A stretch of 64,000 nt of DNA from Chitinophagaceae bacterium (GCA_947454155.1 CANGIT010000001.1:62001-126000); one strand, 5' to 3'. Shown: positions 34,449 to 43,216, counted from the first letter of the stretch. Notes: generated from the letters alone by a model not told the origin. Numbers and translations: made by a program.

Positions 34449-35258
34449 TTGAAAAAAAATATTTTAATCTCATCCATCTTCTCTTTGGCGGTATTATTGA
34501 TTTCTTCTTGCAATGTCAACAAAGCCAAAGTAGACGATGAGTTAGGTGCTTATTTCAAATCAAGACATGTAGATGGTTGTTTCGCCATGCTTAATAATGC
34601 AGATGGCGCCATCACCGTGTACAACATGGGCCTGGATACGCAACGCTTTTCTCCGGCCTCAACATTTAAAATACTCAATTCGATGATCGCTTTGCAAACC
34701 GGTGCGGCCACCAGCGAAAAAATGGTCATCAAATGGGATAGTTTGCAGCGAAGCAATCAGGCTTGGAACAAGGACATGGACATGCAGGAAGCATTCAAAG
34801 TAAGCTGTGTGCCTTATTATCAGGAGCTGACCAGAAGGATTGGTGCTGAAAGAATGAAAAACTGGATAGATTCAATTGGTTATGGCAATAAAAATATAGA
34901 AGGACCTATTGATTCTTTCTGGCTGAACAATAAATTAAAAATCTCACCCGATGAACAATTGGGCTTCATGAAGCGTTTGTATTTCGATCAGCTGCCTTTC
35001 AGAAAATCTGTACAGGAATCGGTAAGAAGAATGATGTTGCAGGAAGATAACAGTGCTTATCAGTTATCGTACAAAACCGGATGGGGTGCGGATGCTCAAG
35101 GACAAATCGGATGGGTTTGCGGTTGGATTGAAGAAAACAGGCACGTATATTTCTTTGTCACCCTGGTGCGTTCAAAAGGAGCCCTGTCAGAAATGCCAGC
35201 TTGGGAAATCACAAAAGATATCCTTGCCCACTACGACTTCTTCAAGGGGAAAAAATAA
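34449..35258 (+). CDS. Class D (OXA-type) beta-lactamase-like lipoprotein
   Basis: A 269-residue serine hydrolase of the penicillin-recognising fold. All class D landmarks are present: S71-TFK, SCV at 119-121 (the SXV motif), YGN at 145-147, the IDSFWL segment and KTGW at 209-212. An N-terminal signal ends in the lipobox ISSC (Cys21), so it should be tethered to a membrane. It would acylate on Ser71 with a carbamylated Lys74. Hydrolysis of beta-lactams is likely, but the spectrum cannot be read. The start is TTG at 34449. No mobile element or regulator adjoins it. Confidence 0.9.
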   Translation: MKKNILISSIFSLAVLLISSCNVNKAKVDDELGAYFKSRHVDGCFAMLNNADGAITVYNMGLDTQRFSPASTFKILNSMIALQTGAATSEKMVIKWDSLQRSNQAWNKDMDMQEAFKVSCVPYYQELTRRIGAERMKNWIDSIGYGNKNIEGPIDSFWLNNKLKISPDEQLGFMKRLYFDQLPFRKSVQESVRRMMLQEDNSAYQLSYKTGWGADAQGQIGWVCGWIEENRHVYFFVTLVRSKGALSEMPAWEITKDILAHYDFFKGKK

Positions 35259-35306
35259 ACAGCATATAGCATTGCACTTCACTGCAAATCTCAAATAATA
35301 ATCATT

Positions 35307-37280
35307 ATGCAATTGTTTTGCGAATCGTTGACGGCTTTTAAAAGACTCCCTACCAGAGAGGTGAAAGTAGGGCAGCTTCTGATGGGCGCCCATCATCCTG
35401 TGAGGGTACAAACCATGACCACCACCGACACCATGGATACCATGGCTACGGTTGAACAAGCGATTCGATGTATTGAAGCCGGCGCCGAATTGGTGAGAAT
35501 CACCGCCCCTTCAAAAAAAGAAGCCGAAAATCTTCAGCACATCAAAGATGAACTCAGAAAAAGAGGTTACAACACCCCATTGGTGGCGGATATTCATTTT
35601 ACTCCCAATGCCGCAGAAATTGCCGCCAAAATAGTAGAAAAGGTGCGCGTGAATCCAGGCAATTATGTCGACAAGAAAAAATTTGAACAGCTTGAATATT
35701 CCGATGAGGAATATCAGGAGGAGTTGGAGAGGATCAGGGAAAAATTTACACCACTTATCCTCATCTGTAAAGAACATGGCACAGCCATGCGCATCGGCAC
35801 CAACCATGGAAGTCTCAGCGACAGAATCATGAGCCGTTATGGCGATACGGCCATTGGTATGGTGGAAAGTGCGATGGAGTTTTTACGCATTGCACGCAGT
35901 GAAGACTATCACAACATCGTGTTGAGCATGAAGAGCAGCAACCCTCAAGTGATGGTGCAGGCATATCGTTTGCTGATCAATCACATGATGACGGAGTTCG
36001 GAGAATGCTATCCATTGCATCTGGGTGTTACTGAAGCCGGTGATGGCGAAGATGGAAGAATCAAATCTGCCATTGGCATCGGCACTTTGCTTGAAGACGG
36101 CATTGGCGACACTATTCGTGTATCCTTGACCGAAGACCCGGAATTCGAAATCCCGGTTTGTCGCGACCTGATTGCCAGATATGCCAATGCAGAAGAAAGA
36201 AACATCGTCTCTTTGCCTGTTGTTGAAAAAATAAGTTTTGATCCCTTTCATTACAGGAGAAGAGTCACCCATCAGGTGGGCAATATCGGTGCCGGGCAGG
36301 TGCCTGTGGTTATCGCCGACCTTATCAAGTTCAATCATATACAGCCATCCGACTTGATGGCCATCGGCTATCATTACGACGAGGCCTCAGACAAATGGAA
36401 CATTGCCGATGCGGCTGCGGATTATATCTATTGCGTAAAAGAGCCCACGTTCGCGCTGCCCGGAACCCTGAAAGTCATTCTTGATTATGCGGATTGGATC
36501 AATGCTGCCGATCACGAAAAATGTATGCCCTTATTTTCTGCAAACGAATACATCAATGCAGAAAATAAAAAGTCGGCGATGATGAATTTTGTGATGGTCG
36601 ATTGTTATTCCAATGCCTCTGATAGTGAAGCGCAAAACCGCATCCTGGAAACAATAGCACAGGACCCCACTGTTGTAATCTGCTTAAGCACAACCAATGT
36701 CAATGCGGTGCAATCTATCAGACGGATGTTCATGCATTTGCAGGAAAAAGGCATTGCTCATCCTGTCATTGTGATTACAGATAGTAACAAAAATACCGAT
36801 GAGCAGTCGTTGATCCATTATGCGGTGGAAAATGGCGCCTTGCTGCTGGATGGTTTTGGCGACGGTATTTGCATCGGTTACCATTATGGTGATAAAACCA
36901 AAATGCCGCCGTTGGCCCAGTTGAATTCCATCGCCTTCGGGATACTGCAGGCAACGCGTACACGAATTTCCAAAACAGAGTACATCAGTTGCCCGAGTTG
37001 CGGCCGCACACTTTTTGATTTGCAGGAAACCACTGCAAGAATCAGAGCGGTCACCCATCATCTCAAAGGCGTCAAAATCGCCATCATGGGTTGCATTGTG
37101 AATGGGCCGGGGGAAATGGCTGATGCCGACTTCGGATATGTGGGCAGTGGAGTGGGTAAGATCACCTTGTATAAAAATAAAGACGTGGTGAAAAGAAACA
37201 TCAACAGTGATGTGGCGGTAGACGAATTGATAGAATTGTTGAAAGAAAACGGGGCCTGGGTAGAGCCTGCTGTTGTTTGA
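35307..37280 (+). CDS. ispG: (E)-4-hydroxy-3-methylbut-2-enyl-diphosphate synthase IspG, long form
   Basis: A 657-residue enzyme of the MEP isoprenoid pathway that converts MEcPP to HMBPP. The N-terminal TIM barrel begins with VKVGQLLMGAHHPVRVQTMTTTDT and has MRIGTNHGSLSDRI. The C-terminal 4Fe-4S domain has CPSCGRTLFDLQ and MGCIVNGPGEMADADFGYVG. Between them is an extra domain of about 250 residues, as in plant, chlamydial and Bacteroidota enzymes; the short form is about 370-410. dxs, the first pathway gene, is at 55 kb. The gap of 48 bases to the upstream gene leaves cotranscription open. Confidence 0.96.
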   Translation: MQLFCESLTAFKRLPTREVKVGQLLMGAHHPVRVQTMTTTDTMDTMATVEQAIRCIEAGAELVRITAPSKKEAENLQHIKDELRKRGYNTPLVADIHFTPNAAEIAAKIVEKVRVNPGNYVDKKKFEQLEYSDEEYQEELERIREKFTPLILICKEHGTAMRIGTNHGSLSDRIMSRYGDTAIGMVESAMEFLRIARSEDYHNIVLSMKSSNPQVMVQAYRLLINHMMTEFGECYPLHLGVTEAGDGEDGRIKSAIGIGTLLEDGIGDTIRVSLTEDPEFEIPVCRDLIARYANAEERNIVSLPVVEKISFDPFHYRRRVTHQVGNIGAGQVPVVIADLIKFNHIQPSDLMAIGYHYDEASDKWNIADAAADYIYCVKEPTFALPGTLKVILDYADWINAADHEKCMPLFSANEYINAENKKSAMMNFVMVDCYSNASDSEAQNRILETIAQDPTVVICLSTTNVNAVQSIRRMFMHLQEKGIAHPVIVITDSNKNTDEQSLIHYAVENGALLLDGFGDGICIGYHYGDKTKMPPLAQLNSIAFGILQATRTRISKTEYISCPSCGRTLFDLQETTARIRAVTHHLKGVKIAIMGCIVNGPGEMADADFGYVGSGVGKITLYKNKDVVKRNINSDVAVDELIELLKENGAWVEPAVV

Positions 37281-37371
37281 TTTTTAGCATGACGATTCTG
37301 AATCCAGTCAGCTAAAAATTAAATTGACCAAGCATTATCCAAGTCTCCACCATTGTTACAACAGATAAAAG

Positions 37372-38970
37372 ATGAAAACAGATTTTTTAGTGATTGGGTC
37401 CGGCATAGCAGGATTGACCTATGCGTTGAAAACAGCACAGCATTTTCCGGATAAGACCGTAACCGTCATCACTAAAACAAAGAGCGACGAAACCAATACG
37501 AAATATGCCCAGGGCGGCATTGCCGGCGTGATGAATGTAGACGCCGACAGTTTCTCCAAACACATTGATGACACCTTGATTGCCGGCGATGGACTTTGCA
37601 ATCATCACATTGTAGACATCGTGGTGAAGGAAGGCGTGGACCGCATCAACGAACTGATTCAATGGGGGGCCAATTTTGACAGAGAGCCAGATGGCGATTA
37701 TAAATTGGGAAAAGAAGGAGGACACAGCGAGCACCGTATCCTTCACCATAAGGATGTTACCGGAAAAGAAATGGAGAGAACCCTGCTGGAGGCCATCAAA
37801 AAATGTCCAAACATACATCTCATCAGCCATTGCTTCGTTCTTGATCTCATCACACAACATCATCTGGGTTATCTGGTAACAAAATCCACTCCCGATATCG
37901 AATGTTATGGAGTATATGTCCTTAACCTTCAAACCAATCAAATTCAAAAAATAGTTTCCCGCATCACGATGCTGGCTTCCGGCGGAAACGGACAGGTATA
38001 CCGAACCACCACCAATCCCACAATCGCCACAGGTGATGGTGTGGCCATGGTATATAGGGCCAAGGGTAGAATTGAAAACATGGAATTCATTCAGTTTCAT
38101 CCCACAGCATTATATGAGCCGGCCATTCAAGGACACTCTTTTCTCATCACGGAAGCGGTTAGGGGCGATGGTGGCATTCTGCGCAATCAGAAGGGAGAGG
38201 CGTTCATGGAGAAATATGACGAAAGGAAAGACCTCGCTCCCCGCGATATTGTAGCCAGAGCCATTGACCATGAAATGAAGATCAATGGTACGGAATTCGT
38301 TTATCTCGATTGTCGTCATATGGATGCAGACAAATTCAGAGAACATTTCCCAAACATTCACCAAAAATGCCTGAGTATCGGCATTGATTTCAGCAAAGAC
38401 ATGATACCTGTGGCACCTGCGGCTCATTACAGTTGTGGTGGTGTAAAGACAGACGAGTGGGGCCATACTTCCATCCGACATCTTTTTGCCTCCGGCGAAT
38501 GTGCCAGCACAGGTTTGCATGGCGCCAACCGATTGGCCAGCAATTCGCTGCTGGAAGCCATGGTATTTGCGCATCGCAGCTATCAGGCCTCAATTCGCGA
38601 AATTGACAACATCGGCTTCAGAGAGGATGTGCCCGATTGGAATGCGGCCGGTACCACAGCTCCTAAAGAGATGATCCTCATTACGCAAAGCTTGAAAGAA
38701 TTAAAACTGCTGATGAGTGATTATGTGGGCATCGTTCGAAACAATGAAAGATTGAGTCGGGCCAACAGAAGGCTTGATCTTTTACATGAAGAAACAGAAC
38801 AGTTGTACCACCACACAGAAGTTTCACCGCAATTATGCGAATTAAGAAACATGATTACTGTGGCATATCTGATTGTAAAAAGTGCCGAATTGCGAAAAGA
38901 AAGCAGAGGCCTTCATTTCAACACCGATTTCCCTCACAGAAATCAACTTCTCCAAAATACCATACTCTGA
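37372..38970 (+). CDS. nadB: L-aspartate oxidase NadB
   Basis: A 532-residue flavoprotein of the succinate dehydrogenase/fumarate reductase family. The FAD dinucleotide motif is LVIGSGIAGLTYALK and the substrate region is NTKYAQGGIAG. HRILHHKDVTGKEME and EFIQFHPTALYEP follow, then CGGVKTDEWG, GECASTGLHGANRLASNSLLEA and a helical C-terminus. It oxidises aspartate to iminoaspartate for NAD synthesis. nadA and nadC are not adjacent. The catalytic Arg in the DLAPRDIVARAID segment is present. It lies 91 bases after ispG in the same direction. Confidence 0.95.
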   Translation: MKTDFLVIGSGIAGLTYALKTAQHFPDKTVTVITKTKSDETNTKYAQGGIAGVMNVDADSFSKHIDDTLIAGDGLCNHHIVDIVVKEGVDRINELIQWGANFDREPDGDYKLGKEGGHSEHRILHHKDVTGKEMERTLLEAIKKCPNIHLISHCFVLDLITQHHLGYLVTKSTPDIECYGVYVLNLQTNQIQKIVSRITMLASGGNGQVYRTTTNPTIATGDGVAMVYRAKGRIENMEFIQFHPTALYEPAIQGHSFLITEAVRGDGGILRNQKGEAFMEKYDERKDLAPRDIVARAIDHEMKINGTEFVYLDCRHMDADKFREHFPNIHQKCLSIGIDFSKDMIPVAPAAHYSCGGVKTDEWGHTSIRHLFASGECASTGLHGANRLASNSLLEAMVFAHRSYQASIREIDNIGFREDVPDWNAAGTTAPKEMILITQSLKELKLLMSDYVGIVRNNERLSRANRRLDLLHEETEQLYHHTEVSPQLCELRNMITVAYLIVKSAELRKESRGLHFNTDFPHRNQLLQNTIL

Positions 38971-39008
38971 TGCATCTGTCTTCTATGTCTTTTGATGTCA
39001 TCTTTGGT

Positions 39009-39016
39009 TAACTTTG
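39009..39016 (+). promoter_or_regulatory. -7 promoter element for the lipid A acyltransferase gene
   Basis: TAACTTTG, exact TAnnTTTG, 11 bases before the ATG at 39028. It falls inside the longer ORF-track reading (38992), which supports the shorter start. Confidence 0.5.
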
Positions 39017-39027
39017 CGCCATCCATC

Positions 39028-39933
39028 ATGTATTATCTTGTTTACGGCATATTGTACCTGTTTTCACTTTTACCGATGTTTATTCTTTACGGTATAAGTG
39101 ACTTCGCGTATTTCATCATCTGCCATGTTCTTGGATACCGTAAGAAAGTGGTGATGCATAATCTCTCCATTGTTTTTCCTGAAAAATCAATCGCAGAAAA
39201 AAAAAGAATAGCCAGGAAGTTTTACAGAAACCTGACGGATACATTTATTGAAACCATCAAGCTGATCAGCATTTCCGAAAAGAAATTCAGGAAGATGGCT
39301 TCAATCGACTTAACTGCTGCCATTGAGATGGCAGGTAAAGGCAAGTCGGTTCAGTTTATGGCCGGACACCAATTCAATTGGGAGCTGGCCAACTGGCTGA
39401 TTGCGGCACAAATGCCTATTCCGTTTGTTGGTGTGTATATGAAAATCAAGAATCCGGCGATTAACAAGATATTCTTCGACCTACGGGCCAAAAAAGGTAC
39501 GATGCTGGTGGCAGCAACAGAATTTCGAAACAAGATGCACCAATTGCTGAATACACAGTACAGTATTGGATTAGCTGCCGATCAAAATCCAGGTACACAC
39601 TCAGCAGCCAACTGGCTTTATTTTTTTGGTAAGCCCACTCCATTCGTCAGTGGTCCGGATAAAGCCGCCATTCGAAACGGCTGTGCAGTGATTTATGTAA
39701 AAATGGTCAAGTTGAAAAGGGGGCAATACCGTTTTGATACCCTGGTGCTGGCAGAAAACGGAGCCGAGTTGGTAGAAGGAGAGCTGACCAGAAGGTACAG
39801 GGACAAGCTTGAAGAGATGATCAGAGAACGCCCCGACAATTACTTATGGAGTCATCGGAGATGGAAAGCGCCTTACCAGAATGCCTATGTTTCCAAATGG
39901 ATAGACAATGTCCCTGCGCCCGACATGCCATAA
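39028..39933 (+). CDS. LpxL/HtrB-type lysophospholipid acyltransferase
   Basis: About 301 residues. An N-terminal membrane segment (LVYGILYLFSLLPMFILYGISDFAYFIICHVLGY) is followed by the family's VVMHNLSIVFPEKS. The acyltransferase motif HX4E is in AGHQFNWELAN, and AADQNPG and the C-terminal WSHRRWK are typical of LpxL/LpxM. It adds a secondary acyl chain to lipid A at the inner membrane, complementing lpxA, lpxC and lpxD at 11-15 kb. The start is placed at the ATG at 39028 because a promoter element precedes it. Ornithine-lipid acylation is a less likely alternative. Confidence 0.88.
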   Translation: MYYLVYGILYLFSLLPMFILYGISDFAYFIICHVLGYRKKVVMHNLSIVFPEKSIAEKKRIARKFYRNLTDTFIETIKLISISEKKFRKMASIDLTAAIEMAGKGKSVQFMAGHQFNWELANWLIAAQMPIPFVGVYMKIKNPAINKIFFDLRAKKGTMLVAATEFRNKMHQLLNTQYSIGLAADQNPGTHSAANWLYFFGKPTPFVSGPDKAAIRNGCAVIYVKMVKLKRGQYRFDTLVLAENGAELVEGELTRRYRDKLEEMIRERPDNYLWSHRRWKAPYQNAYVSKWIDNVPAPDMP

Positions 39934-39978
39934 GCGATCTTTTGCTGAAATATTTCTATACAGTTTTCAGTTGAACTA

Positions 39979-41382
39979 TCAGTTAAGCGTAGCTGCTTCC
40001 TTTACAATCTTTACTTTTTCCTGTTCTTTGATCTTGGCCCATCCCCCCAAAACGTTTCTCAGATTATTGATGCCTTGTTTTTTAAGGAGTGATGCCGCAA
40101 TCACACTTCTGTAACCACCCGCGCAATGGATATAAAGGTTTTGTCTGTCTTCGAACTGAGCCAATTGAGCAATGTCATTCATCTCGTGCAGCGGCAGATT
40201 CATGGCATCTTCGAGATGGCCTTCGCCAAACTCATTTTCTTTGCGCACATCCACCACCAGCAAATTGGGATCATGGGGCATATCCATCATCAGCTCATCA
40301 GCTTCCACATCAATGATCATGTCTACCGTTTCTCCTGCATTCACCCAGGCTTCAAAGCCACCATCCAAACAACCTTTCATCTTCTCGAATCCAACACGGG
40401 CCAAACGAATAACCGATTCTTCTTCTTTGCCATTTTCTGTGATCAAAATGATATCCTGGTCGAATGAAAGCAACGATCCAGCCCATTCTGCAAATCTTCC
40501 TTCAAGTCCGATGGAGATTGATCCGGGAACAAACCCGTTGGTGAACACATTTGCGTGTCTTGTATCCAATATCAGCGCGCCATTGGAAGCGGCGGTTTTA
40601 AAATCAGAGATGGAAAGTTTATTTGTTCCATTTGCCTTCACCTTATCTACAGCATCGTAACCACTCTGATTGATTTTGGCATTGATGGCAAAATAAGGCG
40701 GAGCGGCTTGCAAACCGGTAGTGACTGATTTTATAAATTCTTCTTTGCTCTGTGCTTTGAGTGCGTAATTTTTTTCTTTTTGGAGGCCAATGGTGGAGTG
40801 GGTATCGGGTCCCAGGTTTTTTCCGCAACTGCTGCCGGGGCCATGCGCCGGATACACAAGGATATGGTCTTCGAGCGGAATGATTTTTTCCTGAAGGGTA
40901 TCGTACATGATGGCTGCCAGATCCTCACTGCTCATGTGGCCACTGCTGAGGTCGGGACGGCCAACATCTCCAACAAACAATGTGTCTCCGGTAAAAATTG
41001 CATGAGATTTTCCTGCTGCATCGCGCAACAGAAAACATGAGCTTTCCAATGTATGGCCAGGCGTGTGCAGCACTTCTATGGTCAGCTCACCAAGCGTAAA
41101 AATTTCATGGTCTTTGGCATGGGTTACGGGATAGTTTGTTTTGGCGTTGGGACCAAATATGATTGGAGCGCCGGTAGCTTTGCTTAAATCAATATGACCA
41201 CTCACAAAGTCGGCATGAAAATGAGTTTCAAAAATATACTTGATGGCTGCATTTCTTTCTTTGGCCAATGCAATATAGGCATCAATATCGCGAAGCGGAT
41301 CGATGATGGCCACTTCGCCTTTACTTTCGATATAATAAGCTGCTTCACTCAGGCAATTGGTATAAAATTGTTTGATGTACAT
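39979..41382 (-). CDS. Persulfide dioxygenase-like MBL protein with two rhodanese domains (CstB-like)
   Basis: About 467 residues. An N-terminal ETHE1-type MBL domain has THFHADFVSGH, HTPGHTLESS and FTGDTLFVGDVGRPDL. Two rhodanese domains follow. The first (about 265-345) lacks the catalytic Cys (its loop reads LITENGKEEE); the second (about 375-460) has YIHCAGGYRS and should be active. Such proteins oxidise persulfides to sulfite or thiosulfate during sulfide detoxification. The start is the ATG at 41382, after promoter TATTTTTG. It lies just beyond the terminator of a same-strand ArsR gene, its probable regulator. Confidence 0.9.
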   Translation of the reverse strand: MYIKQFYTNCLSEAAYYIESKGEVAIIDPLRDIDAYIALAKERNAAIKYIFETHFHADFVSGHIDLSKATGAPIIFGPNAKTNYPVTHAKDHEIFTLGELTIEVLHTPGHTLESSCFLLRDAAGKSHAIFTGDTLFVGDVGRPDLSSGHMSSEDLAAIMYDTLQEKIIPLEDHILVYPAHGPGSSCGKNLGPDTHSTIGLQKEKNYALKAQSKEEFIKSVTTGLQAAPPYFAINAKINQSGYDAVDKVKANGTNKLSISDFKTAASNGALILDTRHANVFTNGFVPGSISIGLEGRFAEWAGSLLSFDQDIILITENGKEEESVIRLARVGFEKMKGCLDGGFEAWVNAGETVDMIIDVEADELMMDMPHDPNLLVVDVRKENEFGEGHLEDAMNLPLHEMNDIAQLAQFEDRQNLYIHCAGGYRSVIAASLLKKQGINNLRNVLGGWAKIKEQEKVKIVKEAATLN

Positions 41383-41396
41383 TGAAAAAATTTTGG

Positions 41397-41404
41397 CAAA
41401 AATA
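41397..41404 (-). promoter_or_regulatory. -7 promoter element for the MBL-rhodanese gene
   Basis: Minus strand TATTTTTG, exact TAnnTTTG, 14 bases before the ATG. It begins in the T run of the ArsR terminator. Confidence 0.55.
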
Positions 41405-41434
41405 AAAAAAAGCGGCTGCATCATGCAACCGCTT
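41404..41434 (-). terminator. Intrinsic terminator of the ArsR gene
   Basis: On the minus strand AAGCGGTTGCAT and ATGCAGCCGCTT form a 12-position stem (one wobble) with a one-base centre in this pairing, opening to a small loop in practice. A T-rich run continues from the stem. It lies 22 bases after the ArsR stop. Confidence 0.75.
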
Positions 41435-41455
41435 TTCAGATAATTTGAATTTCAG

Positions 41456-41803
41456 TTAATCTACGAGTTCACCAACGAATTTGTTGATTTCTTCAATTCT
41501 TTTGTAATTGACGGTATAGTAAATGAATTTACCATCACGTTGTGTAACAACGATACCGGCTCTTCTTAAGATAGCCAGATGTTGTGAAGCTACTGATTGC
41601 TCAAGACGAAGTCTTACATAAATTTCAGTAACAGTAATCTTTTTTTCTGAATCGATGAGTGCAAGAATCTGCTGACGAAGCTTGTGGTTGAGGGCTCTTA
41701 AAACAAGTGCTGCCTTTTTGAGGTTGTAAAAATTTACTTTCAAAGACTTGCCAAGGTTTTCAGCGCCTACATTGTTGTCCTCTGGTTGATTTGGAACAAT
41801 CAT
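41456..41803 (-). CDS. ArsR-family winged-helix regulator without cysteines
   Basis: A 115-residue protein with the ArsR fold: KAALVLRALNHKLRQQILALI, recognition region VTEIYVRLRLEQSVASQHLAILRRAGIV and wing TQRDGKFIYYTVN. It contains no Cys, so neither a thiol-based arsenic site nor a BigR/SqrR-type persulfide switch is possible; His residues are also few. Position suggests control of the adjacent persulfide-oxidising protein, separated by a terminator and its own promoter. It may instead be a Cys-less general regulator. An exact promoter TATATTTG lies about 40 bases upstream. Confidence 0.9.
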   Translation of the reverse strand: MIVPNQPEDNNVGAENLGKSLKVNFYNLKKAALVLRALNHKLRQQILALIDSEKKITVTEIYVRLRLEQSVASQHLAILRRAGIVVTQRDGKFIYYTVNYKRIEEINKFVGELVD

Positions 41804-41844
41804 AGGTTATTAAATTTTAAGTTTATAATGGAAATAAAGCGAGG

Positions 41845-41852
41845 CAAATATA
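41845..41852 (-). promoter_or_regulatory. -7 promoter element for the ArsR gene
   Basis: Minus strand TATATTTG, exact TAnnTTTG, with a leader of about 36 bases. Confidence 0.55.
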
Positions 41853-41909
41853 GGGATTCATGATTATTATGCAAACATTCACAATGAATTAGTTGCCGTT
41901 GTGAAAATT

Positions 41910-42596
41910 TTAACTTTTTGGTTGTGTTGATACAGATTCATGTTCTTTTATATACAGTGGTTCACTCCATCGAATATCATCATAAATGGATTCATTATTT
42001 CTGATATAACTCATCATGGCCAATGATTGGCAATAATTCAAATTGTTCACAAATGTCGCATTATGATGATTGATGATATGACTAAATTTTTCAGATCCAT
42101 TGCCGCAAAAAATAATTTTATTGTCATTCAATTCCTTAGCAAATGAATTGTCATTCAAGATCATTGCGCAAGGATTGGTCACAGTATTAAGATTAATGTC
42201 GTACAAAGCGGTGAAAACTTCCATGCGTCTGGCATCAATCATGGGGCATAACAAAGCTTCCTTCTGTAGAGTGACTTTTTCTGCAGCATGGGCCAGCAGT
42301 TGAAGTGAATTGATGCTTATCAACGGAAGCCCGAGTGCATAACAAAGTCCTTTCGCTGTTGACAATCCAACACGTAATCCGGTGTATGAACCGGGGCCAG
42401 TTGTAACGGCAATTGCATGTAGATCTTGCATCGAAGTGCCAGCAGCATCCAATAATTCCTTTATAGCAGTGTGCATGAAAACTGCATGGTCTTTTTGAAT
42501 GTCGTTGGTTCGGAGCTGAACAATCTGTCCATCTATAGCTACGCTTACAGAGGCCGATTCCAATGCTGTATCTATATTGAGTATAACTGTTTTCAT
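41910..42596 (-). CDS. tsaB: tRNA threonylcarbamoyladenosine protein TsaB
   Basis: A 228-residue ASKHA-fold protein: ILNIDTALESASVSVA at the N-terminus, VTTGPGSYTGLRVGLSTAKGLCYALGLPL in the middle and an ATP-site remnant MIDARRMEVF. It is the partner of TsaD in t6A formation; tsaE is at 9.1 kb. Its ATG overlaps the TGA of the upstream gene (TGATG), indicating translational coupling with a degenerate hydroxyacyl-CoA dehydrogenase. The TTG one codon earlier is not needed. It has a long leaderless-type arrangement with no promoter of its own visible. Confidence 0.94.
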   Translation of the reverse strand: MKTVILNIDTALESASVSVAIDGQIVQLRTNDIQKDHAVFMHTAIKELLDAAGTSMQDLHAIAVTTGPGSYTGLRVGLSTAKGLCYALGLPLISINSLQLLAHAAEKVTLQKEALLCPMIDARRMEVFTALYDINLNTVTNPCAMILNDNSFAKELNDNKIIFCGNGSEKFSHIINHHNATFVNNLNYCQSLAMMSYIRNNESIYDDIRWSEPLYIKEHESVSTQPKS

Positions 42597-43201
42597 CAAC
42601 CTTGTTTTTCGAGTAATGGACAGGGGGTGTAAATCACATTTTGTTTAGCCAACACCTTTAGCAACTCAAGCACTGGAAATGCGCCTATTTCCTGAAGCCA
42701 TTCAAAAGGTCCTTTCGGATATCCTGTTCCCAGTTTCATGGCGATGTCTATTTCTTCTTCTGTACTTACGCCTTGTTCTTTGGCGAAAAAACCTTCATTG
42801 ATGATCATAGCGATAACTCTTGCAGAAACAAAACCCGGCTCATCAGGTTGCAACATGTGTTTAATATTCAGCTCATTTAGAATTTCAACATGACCTTGTG
42901 TGATTGTACCGGCAAGTTCCCACAAATTTCTTTTTACAAAACCATTCCAGCCATTCATACGAATGACATTTCCGGAGTGAGTGAAATTTTTCAAAGGAAA
43001 GCTGACGCTATTGATGAAGACGGGGCAGGAGATGGTGGAATAATCACCAAGGCAGGCATCCGGCGATAAATTGAAAAAAGCATGAAGATGCTCAATCTCA
43101 TTCAATTCTTTCCAATTGTTGATGTGTATCCATTGATGTTGGTCAAATCTATTTGTCAATTCATTAAATGTCTTCTCATCAGATAGTACCGCGAAGTTCA
43201 T
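42596..43201 (-). CDS. Degenerate 3-hydroxyacyl-CoA dehydrogenase-like protein lacking the NAD motif
   Basis: About 201 residues from the ATG at 43201. The C-terminal half matches the 3HCDH C-terminal domain: GFVSARVIAMIINEGFF and IDIAMKLGTGYPKGPFEWLQEIG. The middle (FINSVSFPLKNF, MNGWNGFVKRNLWELAG) resembles the second half of the dehydrogenase Rossmann fold. The N-terminal GxGxxG motif is absent and the usual catalytic His region (HFFNP) reads MNGWN. It is probably a non-catalytic relative. The ORF-track start (43315) crosses its own promoter and is rejected. Its stop overlaps the tsaB start. Confidence 0.78.
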   Translation of the reverse strand: MNFAVLSDEKTFNELTNRFDQHQWIHINNWKELNEIEHLHAFFNLSPDACLGDYSTISCPVFINSVSFPLKNFTHSGNVIRMNGWNGFVKRNLWELAGTITQGHVEILNELNIKHMLQPDEPGFVSARVIAMIINEGFFAKEQGVSTEEEIDIAMKLGTGYPKGPFEWLQEIGAFPVLELLKVLAKQNVIYTPCPLLEKQG

Positions 43202-43216
43202 GTGCAAAAGTTTTGG

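Noticed and set aside
35307-37280. IspG length as a gene fusion or assembly error
   Set aside because: The long form with a central insert domain is known in Bacteroidota, chlamydiae and plants.
37387-38100. 237-codon minus-strand ORF inside nadB
   Set aside because: Antisense to the conserved FAD-binding region of NadB.
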